Origin: Zoroaster sp. YZ-2022
Lineage: Eukaryota > Echinodermata > Asteroidea > Forcipulatida > Zoroasteridae
Length of the DNA: 64,000 nucleotides
NCBI GenBank assembly: GCA_029582265.1
Contig: CM055819.1
Span: 29,048,164 to 29,112,163 of the forward strand
Reading direction: 5' to 3'
Shown here: one piece after another, positions 55,131 through 64,000 of the stretch
Layout: every line of letters begins with the position of its first letter
How positions within the stretch are numbered: the first letter of the stretch is position 1
Made by a program: the position numbers and the translations under genes
Notes under the pieces: generated by a model
Told to the model about the DNA's origin: nothing
Databases searched by the model: none
What the model saw: the letters and a program-made list of their open reading frames with translations, nothing else

Positions 55131-55517
55131 GAGGTAGTGCATCCCATGTGTATGTATACATACATGTACATATGTGTAAAACAATGTTTTTTTCTTATTT
55201 TTGACAGATCTTTATGCATGCCCTTATTCCTGGTATTGTGGTGGTGTGATGGCACTGCATGATGCTTAAAGATGGACTTCAACGGAATATATTACAGTGT
55301 TTTGATGCTGTTAGGCTTACAAGAAGTGTGTAATGATTACTTCTATATGATTAAAATTCAAATAAAGTAATTTCTTAATGTAAAAAGAAATTCATTTTGA
55401 TCAGCATTTCACTATCTAGAAAAGTCGTGTTTCGCAAAAAGCCCGAACTCATGAATAATTCATATCGTAGTTGTGACGTACAATCAAGGACTGGCATTCG
55501 CTGCTTATGCCCACATG

Positions 55518-55897
55518 TCATGAGTGTTCCCCAGCAAAGTGCATTAAAAGCAATGCGGGAAACGAGGACTCGGCCGACGAACTCCCAGTCGTACTCACTT
55601 GCCTTCTCTCGATATTTGACGCTTTCAAAGTTGGAACAGAGCCTTGCTTCAAACGATATTTGGTATCCAAACCAAAACTTTCTTTCACTTGACTGGAAGA
55701 ATCTCTACAGTCGCCCGTAAAATGGGCTGAACAAATCATCGACCATTTTGTCAACGTGAAATCCTTTCGTGTATTGTTCACGAACTTCACCCACTCCTTG
55801 GAAGCCGCCGGATTCCGCGGAAATCGGAAAAAAAACTAACCTCTGGATTCTTGGTGACACTTCTTGTACATCCACCAACAGCACATGTGCTACGCAT
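55518..55897 (-). pseudogene. THAP-domain zinc-finger gene, one frameshift
   Basis: On the minus strand the ATG at 55897 starts MRSTCAVGGCTRSVTKNPEV, with Cys5 and Cys10. In the next frame RFPRNPAASKEWVKFV, then KWSMICSAHF with the second Cys and the His, then YRLKQGSVPTLKAS with the conserved VPTL box. These are the full C2CH THAP set in the right order. The two frames meet in a run of eight T near 55837. One extra T would restore a single frame, so this may be a sequencing error or a real lesion. The frame ends at 55518, but a donor-like AA|GTGAGT near 55575 suggests a longer spliced product. THAP domains bind DNA, in host regulators and in P-type and related transposases. Which applies here is open. 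Confidence 0.75.
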
Positions 55898-55899
55898 TA

Positions 55900-58640
55900 T
55901 GCCGTCTTACACAAAATCGTCAAAACGGGGAAAAAATCATGTGTATCAGCTTCGAGCAAGTAAAATCCCCATTGCCAAACACAAAGACAAAAACGGCTTC
56001 CTTTATTTATGCCCCAGATAGTACGTCACACTTGCGCTGGTTTACGTGGCCGCTGGTATTTCACCGTTCATTTCGTATTGTATTTCTATGGGCCTTTGCT
56101 GGGAACCATGAAAGCGCGCAGCCAACGGCGAGAAAAAACCACTCGCTCAGAAATCTAAGAAGGGGGGCTATTTTTTACAATCAAAATTAAACCAAATAAC
56201 GGGGAATAAAACCATCGTACTGATAATGAAATAATAACTAAACACAACATAAACAAGACTCAGGAGACGATTTAGTGTACGAGCTCTCGTTGAAGTCCAT
56301 CTTTAACAACTTTTGCAGAGGATCTTTCATTCCGTGAACTTCACGTCCTGCAATGTTGCCACCTTATGGCACCTCCAGTAGACCAATTTCTACTTTATAC
56401 ATACATGTAAATGTAGCTTTGGGCCAATGTTGATTCCAGAGAAACTTCAGTAAATTCAGTAAATTCAGTAAATCAGGAGTACAATGTCTGTGTCAAAACA
56501 GCATGGAGTCAAGGAGTTGAACAATTGTAATATCTTAAGTGTAGGAAAAACTGAACAATATCCGTACTATTGCGCGGGATTTCTGTAAAAAGAGGATGTG
56601 AATGATAAATCTGATGTCGCCTACATCTGCAAACATTTGAACTAAACCTGTCCTAAATCAGTGCACTATGACATTCAAGTTAATCGTCCTTTTGGAGCTA
56701 AACACTGTCCATCAGTACATCATAATTGTTATGATTCAAAATATTCTTGAAAATATTTTTCTGTGTACTCACCTAGGCCCAATATCAGTGCTGCTTAGTT
56801 TATAGTTATACCCATGAACTTGTTTTGTGTGGGTTGGGTGAAACAACTTTTGTGGTATCAAAAACGTAAGCACTTAATGTGATTAAACTTGCATAGCCAG
56901 GTTAATTTATTATGTATTATTTTAAAATAAAGGGTTTTTATGCACTCTTCAGTACCTGAAAGTTATGTTCGCATAAAGACTGCAGACTAGACTGAGGTAA
57001 ACAAAGACAGATATGACATGTGAATATAAAGATTGTACCCATCTCTACCAAACATTTCAAAATTAACATGTGACAATGTTGCCAGAGAAAATATTATAGG
57101 GCTGTGATTCCTTTTTAAAAATTACTATTTTTGTCATAGTAAAAACAAAACAACTGAAAGTTAGGAAAAGAAAATTGAAATAAATGTAAGAAGATGTGAA
57201 TCCAAAGTACTCCCATGACTTATTTATTGTATGTGTAAAACTGTACCATGAAATTGCTGTAAAAGGAAGTTACAACAATGGTAAATCTAAAAACCTATAA
57301 ATCAATCATGGACCCCAAAGTGTAAGTAAATAGGCCCTGAACTACTTGACCAATGAAAGATTTTCTAGATATTTGATGTAACAATGAAGAACTGTTCATT
57401 AACGTGAATGTATTGTATGTAAAATACATGTACTCAACGTGTGTGTTGTATATGTATTGTGATTATTACTGTGCTCAATATTGGCGCGATTTGTATGTAT
57501 GTGTGTACGATACATACGTACACGCGCGCTAAAATACGACTATGCACCCACATGATGCAGACTAGTCGCGCACTGTGTAGATTCACGTAAGCACACGACC
57601 CGTATTTTAGGACTGAAAAAGTCGTTTATATTGAAAATGTCTGTCATTGCCCACGAATCAAACAAGCTAAAAGATATGAAATATGTAGTTTCTAAATGAA
57701 TGCGTCTTCATTTTCCAATTAAAAAATTTCAATCTATAAAAAGAAAAAAAATGAAGGTTTAGTATAATTTGTTATTATTTTTTGCTATAGCAGTACTGGC
57801 ATTTCAGTCCAAGAGAAGGGGTGTAACTTTCCAATCCATGTCAGTTAAACATTTATTTAAATCTAAGCCCTTACCCCTATTTTCAACATCTTGCAACTTC
57901 AGATATGCAGAATTGATGCTGGGTGTGATTTTTGACATAATGAAGCACCAGTCGTCAGTCAATGGAATTGGTAATTTGGGCCCCTTATACTTTTATTGCT
58001 TGTTTGCCCCTCCCCTTCCCTAGTTCTTGGATTATATAGTGCTGCAATGATAGACCAAAGAATTTTTGAAAACAAACGTGTTGGTTCATCACCAGTGGCA
58101 GTATGCCATCACCAAGAACTTGGGGGAGGGGCAGACATTTTATTCCAAAATTACCGATTCCAATGACAACCTCTGAATGTCACCCATTCTGAAATGTCAC
58201 TAAATCGTACATACAGAGCGTACATTTATTATAAATGCAGATTTATTCTGTTTTGTTGTCAACAAAGGATCATGGTTGGGTTCATTTACACTGGTCATTT
58301 CACTTGTTACATGTGTAAGACCATGTACACTAATTTCTAGATTGGTTACAAGTAGGTTAAACAGGTCAACAAAGTGGTTTCAATCGATTGTGGGGGTGTA
58401 GGAGTGTGTAACCACAAAAGTCAAGTCATGAAACCCAACAGACAGTTAAAATTTACAAGCACCCATACAACTCTTTGATTATTTCAATGTCTAACAATTT
58501 ATGTACAAAATGGCATCTGATATTTAGGTTGTAATTCTGTAATATGGATGCAGCTACAGACATTTTGCCTATCATGTGTACAACCTTGAAAATGTAAAAA
58601 TCAATGTAGAATTTGTTTTCAAATTTTATAAATTATTTTT
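55900..58640. other. Non-coding stretch with repeat fragments
   Basis: 57075-57185 matches 61655-61765 (GACAATGTTGCCAGAGAAAA, AAACAAAACAACTGAAAGTT). 57226-57400 matches 54770-55130. 56450-56478 holds a short AGTAAATTC repeat. No gene recognised. Confidence 0.5.
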
Positions 58641-58799
58641 TAACTAGATATAAGTTTTTGTCACAACAAAAACAAGGTGTTCGGTTGAAGTTAAAATGGT
58701 TACGTCATCAATTCGAAGTGATGGAGAAGTCAAATGTTAATGTCTGTTGAAGTTATCGCGAGAAGTTTATTTGAATACAATACAATACTGAATTTAGAA

Positions 58800-60190
58800 A
58801 TTATTTTAATATTAAACTTTGACTTCCGGTTTGGACAGGAAGTAAGGTCAAATTGGGGTCACCTTTGTGTAAATACTTTTGACAGTTAACAATCTGTACA
58901 ATGGTACAAAAATGTCAATTTACCTCCTGTGGTTGTTGAGATATGATTTTTTTAAATATTAAACTTTCACTTCCGGTTTGGACAGGAAGTAAGGTCAAAT
59001 TGGGGTATAAATATTTTTTGACAATTAACGATCTGTACAATAGTACAATTTTTTAAAATTTACTTGTGGTTGTTGAGATATGATTTTTTTAAATATTAAA
59101 CTTTGACTTCCGGTTTGGACAGGAAGTAAGGTCAAATTGGGGTCACCTTTTTGTAAATATTTTTTGACAATTAACGACCTGTACAATGGTTTAAAAATTG
59201 TGAATTTACCTCTTGTGGTTGTTGAGATATGATTTTTTTAAATATTAAACTTTGACTTCCGGTTTGGACAGGAAGTAAAGGTCAAATTGGGGTCATGTTT
59301 TGTAAATATTTTTGACAATTAACAATCTGTACAAGGGTGCAAAAAATGTTAATTTACCTCTTGTGGTTGTTGAGATATGATTTTTTTAAATATTAAACTT
59401 TGACTTCCGGTTTGGACAGGAAGTAAGGTCAAATTGGGGTCACCTTTTTCTAAATATTATTTGACAATTTACGATCTGTACAATAGTGAAAGAATTGTGA
59501 ATTTCTCTCTTGTGGTTGTTGAGATATGATTTTTGTAAATATTTAACTTTGACTTCCGGTTTGGACAGGAAGTAAAGGTCAAAATGGGGTCACCTTTTTG
59601 AAAATATTTTTTGACAATTAACGATCTGTACAATGTGAAAGAATTGTGAATTTATCTCTTGTGGTTGTTGAGATATGATTTTTGTTAAATATTAAACTTT
59701 GACTTCCGGTTTGGACAGGAAGTAAAGGTCAAATTGGGGTCACTTTTTGAAAATATTTTTGACAATTAACGATCTGTACAATGGTGAAAGAATTGTGAAT
59801 TTATCTCTTGTGGTTGTTGAGATATGATTTTGTTAAATATTAAACTTTGACTTCCGGTTTGGACAGGAAGTAAAGGTCAAGTAGTCACCTTTTGAAAATA
59901 TTTTTTGACAATTAACGATCTGTACAATGGTGAAAGAATTGTGAATTTATCTCTTGTGGTTGTTGAGATATGATTTTTGTTTATGTTAAATTTTGACTTC
60001 CGGTTTGGACAGGAAGTAAGGTCAAATTGGGGTCATGTTTTTGTAAATATTTTTCGACAATTAACAATCTATACAACAGTGCAAAAAATGTCCATTTACC
60101 TGTTGTGGTTGTTGAGATATGATTTTTTTAAATATTAAACTTTGACTTCCGGTTTGGACAGGAAGTAAGGTCAAATCGGGGTCACTCACA
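58800..60190 (+). repeat. 148-bp tandem array, plus orientation, ten copies
   Basis: CTTCCGGTTTGGACAGGAAG recurs near 58823, 58970, 59107, 59256, 59404, 59553, 59703, 59851, 59997 and 60146, intervals 137-150 with most 146-150. Each unit continues TAAGGTCAAATTGGGGTCAC, a T/A-rich part, AATTAACGATCTGTACAATG, TTGTGGTTGTTGAGATATGA and TTAAACTTTGACTTCC. No spacers, so not CRISPR. The same unit, reversed, fills 60700-64000. Confidence 0.95.
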
Positions 60191-60199
60191 ACTCGAGTT

Positions 60200-60374
60200 T
60201 CATCTACTTGTTAAGTTCTAAGTACATGCCAAGTTTGAAGTTCGTGTGAAGTTTGCAAGTATGTGTTTTTTTGTAGACAGTCTATCCGGAGAAGTAGAAG
60301 AAGGAGAAGAAAAAAAAAAAAAAAAAAAAACCGAACAAAAACAATAGGTGTTTCGGGTGCATACCCGAACACCT
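60200..60374 (+). repeat. Hairpin cap of the left array
   Basis: After the last unit come ACTCGAGTTTCATCTACTTG, TTTGCAAGTATGTG, GTAGACAGTCTATCCGGAGA, a GAAGAA/poly-A tract, CCGAACAAAAACAATAGG and the hairpin at 60346-60374 (AGGTGTTTCGGGTGC..ATACCCGAACACCT). This is the exact reverse arrangement of 60500-60680. Confidence 0.85.
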
Positions 60375-60465
60375 AATTATTTGCAGTATAGGTGAAAACA
60401 AAGACAGGTTATAAGCATGTCACAATAAGGAGATGCTTGATTACCTTTGCTCCTCCCGAACACCT

Positions 60466-60528
60466 AGTGTTTGTTCAAACAAACACTTAAGCTCTAGTTA
60501 GGTGTTCGGGTATGTACCCGAAACACCT
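60466..60528. repeat. Central hairpins between the two arrays
   Basis: 60466-60487 is an almost perfect palindrome (AGTGTTTGTTC / AAACAAACACT). 60500-60528 is AGGTGTTCGGGTA..TACCCGAAACACCT with one bulged A. The hairpin 60346-60374 bulges on the opposite strand, as expected for an inverted copy. Confidence 0.85.
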
Positions 60529-61826
60529 ATTGTTTTTGTTCGGTTTTTTTCTTTTCTTCTCCTTCTTCTTCTTCTTCTCCGGATAGACTGTCTACAAAAA
60601 AACACATACTTGCAAACTTCATGAACTCAAACTGGCATATACTTAGGAACTTAACAAGTAGATGAAACACAGTTGTGGTGTTGACTTCCTGTCATCAGAA
60701 TCAAGTTTAATGTTAAAAAATCATATAACAACCACAACAGGTATTTTGCACCATTATAGTTGTTAATTGTCGAAAAATATTTACAAAAACATGACTGTGA
60801 CTACTTCCTGTCCAAACCGGAAGTCAAAGTTTAACATTTTCATATCTCAACAACCACTAAGTCAGAGTTTTGCGCCGTTGTGCAGATTGTTAATTGTCCA
60901 AAATATTTACACAGGTATTTGACTTACTTCTGTCCAGGCCGGAAGTCAAAGTTTATTATTTAAAAATCATATCTCAACAACCACAAGGGTAAATTCACAA
61001 TTTTTACCATTGTATGATTGTTAATTGTCGAAAAATATTTACAAAAGGTGACCCCAATTTGACCTTACTTCCTGTCCAAACCGGAAGTCAAAGTTTAATA
61101 TTTAAAAAATCATATCTCAACAACCACAAGGTAAATTCACAATTTTGTACCATTGTACAGATCGTTAATTGTCAAAAATATTTACAAAAAGATGTCCCCA
61201 ATTTGACCTTACTTCCTGTCAAACCGAAGTCAAATTAATATTTTAAAATCATATCTCAACAGCCAAGAGGTAAATTAAAATGTTGTACGATTGTACAGAT
61301 CGTTAATTGTCAAAAATATTTATAAAACGGTGACCCCATTTGACCTTACTTCCTGTCCAAACCGGAAGTCAAAGTTTAATATTTAAAAAAAATCATATCT
61401 CAACAACCACAAGGGGTAAATTCACAATTTTTGTACCATTGTACAGATCGTTAATTGTCAAAAAATATTTACAGAAAGATGACCCCAATTTGACCTTACT
61501 TCCTGTCCAAACCGGAAGTCAAAGTTTAATATTTAAAAAAATCATATCTCAACAACCACAAGAGGTAAATTCACAATTTTTGTACCATTGTACAGATTGT
61601 TAATTGTCAAAAAATATTTACAAAAGGATGACCCCAATACAATGTTGCCAGAGAAAATATTATAGGGCTGTAATTCCTTTTTAAAAATTACTATTTTTGT
61701 GATAGTAAAAACAAAACAACTGAAAGTTAGGAAGAGAAAATTTAAATAAATGTTAATATGAAAAAAACTAATAATGCAAAGTTTCTTTCAAAAACATTCT
61801 GACGTCATCATCACTACCCTGACAAA

Positions 61827-62170
61827 ATCCGAACACCTATGTGTTTGTCATATGACAAACACTTCAGTCTATTTTTTTTTTCTTCTCCTTCTTTTCCGGA
61901 TCGATTGTCTACAAAAAAGCACATACTTGCAAACTTCATATGAACTTGAAACTTGGCACATACTTAGAACATAACACGTAGATGAAACATAATTTGTGAC
62001 GTCATTATTAGGTCATCAGATATCGAATTTCGATCAATCATTCTTTATTAGTTAAAACGTTTTGATTACGTTGCAAATTAAAGATCTACACGGCTTTTTC
62101 AACGCTAAAAAAGTGCGCCCTCTGTTGGTGAATGTAAATCAGCTCTGGTCGTGCTCATTATGTATGCATG
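61827..62170. repeat. Hairpin-capped insert 1 in the minus array
   Basis: Begins GAACACCTAT and a perfect 22-bp palindrome at 61841-61862 (GTGTTTGTCAT / ATGACAAACAC). Then TTCTTTTCCGGATCGATTGT, CTTGAAACTTGGCACATACT, GGTCATCAGATATCG and TGCGCCCTCTGTTGGTGAAT. Same order as 52850-53500 and 62930-63490. Confidence 0.85.
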
Positions 62171-62929
62171 TAAAAATCATATCTCAACAACCACAACAGG
62201 TAAATTGACAGTTTTTGCACCATTGTACAGATTGTTAATTGTCAAAAAATATTTACACAAAGGTGACCCCAATTTGACCTTACTTCCTGTCCAAACCGGA
62301 AGTCAACGTTTAATGTTTAAAAAAATCATATCTCAACAACCACAACAGGTAAATTGACAGTTTTTGCACCATTGTACAGATTGTTAATTGTCAAAAAATA
62401 TTTACACAAAGGTGACCCCAATTTGACCTTACTTCCTGTCCAAACCGGAAGTCAAAGTTTAATGTTTAAAAAAATCATATCTCCACAACCACAAGAGGTA
62501 AATTGACATTTTTTGTATCATTGTATAGATTGTTAATTGTCGAAAAATATTTACACAAAGGTGATCCCAATTTGACCTTACTTCCTGTCCAAACCGGAAG
62601 TCAAAGTTTAATATTAAAAAATCATATCTCAACAACCACAAGAGGTAAATTGAAATTTTTTGTATCATTGTATAGATTGTTAATTGTCGAAAAATATCTA
62701 CACAAAGGTGATCCCAATTTGACCTTACTTCCTGTCCAAACCGGAAGTCAAAGTTTAATATTTTAAAAATTCATATCTCAACAACCACAAGGGGTAAATT
62801 CACAATCTTTCCACTATTGTACAGATTGTTAATTGTCAAAAATGTTTACAAAAACATGACCCAATTTGACCTTTACTTACTGTCTAAACCGGAAGTCAAA
62901 GTTTAATATTAAAACAAATAATGATGCAA

Positions 62930-63720
62930 AGTTTCTTTTAAAAACATTCTGACGTCGTCATCACTGCCCTGACAAAACTCGAACACCTATGTGTTTGTAT
63001 TATCACAAACACTGCCGTCTATTTTTTTTTTTTTCTACTCCTTCTTTTCCGGATCGACTGTCTACAAAAAAAACACATACTTGCAAACTTCATATGAACT
63101 TGAAACTTGGCATATACTTAGAACATAACACGTAGATGAAATGTAATTTGTGACGTCATTATTAGGTCATCAGATATCGAATTACGATAAAGAATTCTTT
63201 ATAAGTTAAAACGTTTCGATTACGTTGAAAATCAAAGTCTACACGGCTGTTTCAACGCTAAAAAGTGCGCCCTCTGTTGGTGAATCTAAATCAGCTCTTG
63301 TCGTGCTCATTATGTATGCATGTTTAAGGAATTGAGCGTTTACGCTTCGGAAATGCAATTGACTCGGCTATCGTGACCCCTGAAAACATTGTGTTTCTGA
63401 TCAATTCGTTTCGCAACATGTATTATGTGATTGACAAAAATCCTTTTTAGGTTCTTTTTTATGTCAGCATAATCTATTTATTCTGAAAAGAGGTAAATTC
63501 ACAGTTTTTGCACTATTGTACAAATAGAAAACAGTCCGGCCGGCGGATCGGAACGCTAATATGGATTGTCGCCCTCTATCGGCAGAAACGATTGTCTACA
63601 AAAACACATACTTGCAAACTTCACATGAACTTGAAACTTGGCATATTATACTTAAAACTTAACACGTAGAAGAAACATAATTTGTGACGTCATGATTAGG
63701 TCATCAGATATCGAATTACA
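62930..63720. repeat. Hairpin-capped insert 2 in the minus array
   Basis: Hairpin 62991-63012 (GTGTTTGTATTAT..CACAAACAC) followed by the same series of words as insert 1. It then continues into TGCAATTGACTCGGCTATCG, as at 53230-53260. A second partial body starts near 63590. Confidence 0.85.
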
Positions 63721-64000
63721 ATAAATCAAAGTTTAATATTTAAAAAAATCATATCTCAACAACCACAAAAGGTAAATTCACAATTTTTGTACCATTGTAT
63801 AGATTGTTAATTGTGGAAAAATATTTACACAAAGGTGACCCCAATTTGACCTTACTTCCTGTCCAAACCGGAAGTCAAAGTTTAATATTTTAAAAAATCA
63901 TATCTCAACAACCACAAGAGGTAAATTTAAAAATTTTGTACGATTGTACAGATCGTTAATTGTCAAAAAATATTTATAAAACGGTGACCCCAATTTGACC

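Larger units (their letters stand above)
60529..64000 (-). repeat. 148-bp tandem array, minus orientation, interrupted, runs off the window
   Basis: The reverse unit (CTTCCTGTCCAAACCGGAAG, TCAAAGTTTAATATTTAAAA, ATCATATCTCAACAACCACA) recurs near 60820, 60940, 61080, 61205, 61358, 61515, 62297, 62448, 62598, 62748, 62890 and 63868. Two hairpin-capped segments (61630-62170 and 62920-63720) interrupt it. Short open frames inside it repeat the same peptide and are artefacts. Confidence 0.92.

Noticed and set aside
55864..56190. Plus-strand frame of 108 codons
   Set aside because: It is partly antisense to the THAP reading and has no recognisable domain.
58800..60190. Regular repeats considered as a CRISPR array
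   Set aside because: Units are contiguous 148-bp tandem copies without unique spacers, in a eukaryotic setting.

Overview
The window is eukaryotic, intron-rich and repeat-dense. It looks like a marine invertebrate, most likely a non-vertebrate deuterostome such as an echinoderm, hemichordate or lancelet. The reasons are extracellular Mucin2_WxxW, LamG and Ig modules on separate phase-1 exons, tRNA-derived SINEs with ATT tails, an RLE-type LINE, Tc1/mariner elements and many palindromic MITEs. The species cannot be named from sequence alone. Two 500-base runs of N (1929-2428, 46001-46500) are assembly gaps.

Layout. 1-1.9 kb: a 95-bp tandem repeat, a frameshifted fossil of a transposon-associated protein, and a cluster of TGACC half-sites. 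2.8-5.0 kb: Ig-domain exons plus a probable broken WxxW exon, perhaps a decayed relative of the main gene. 5-15 kb: 84-bp tandem repeat, MITEs, one SINE with perfect target duplications, and long stretches with nothing recognisable. 15-23 kb: a degenerate array of 1.0-1.45 kb units carrying GAA tracts and tRNA-like pieces, bounded by diverged direct repeats.

25.4-45.9 kb (+): the main gene. It encodes a secreted protein read here as signal peptide, WxxW, LamG, Ig, WxxW, WxxW, and it runs into the second gap. Nine exons (38.2-45.9 kb) have clean splice sites and compatible phases. A proposed first exon at 25436-25462 completes the signal peptide across a 12.7-kb intron. That intron holds two LINE remnants, SINEs and very long ATT/AAT arrays.

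46.5-52.1 kb: a GC-rich then T-rich segment, a nearly intact DD34D mariner with 201-bp terminal inverted repeats, and a foldback element whose ends carry GCGAC/poly-T motifs. 52.8-64 kb: a dispersed family with terminal hairpins, a THAP-domain gene or pseudogene on the minus strand (55.5-55.9 kb), and a very large inverted repeat built from 148-bp tandem units.

The only host gene read with confidence is the WxxW/LamG/Ig gene. The rest is mostly mobile DNA, often nested. The most unusual items are the hairpin-capped family whose stems differ between copies yet stay self-complementary, the RLE LINE sitting inside an ATT microsatellite, and a tRNA-like sequence split by a MITE.
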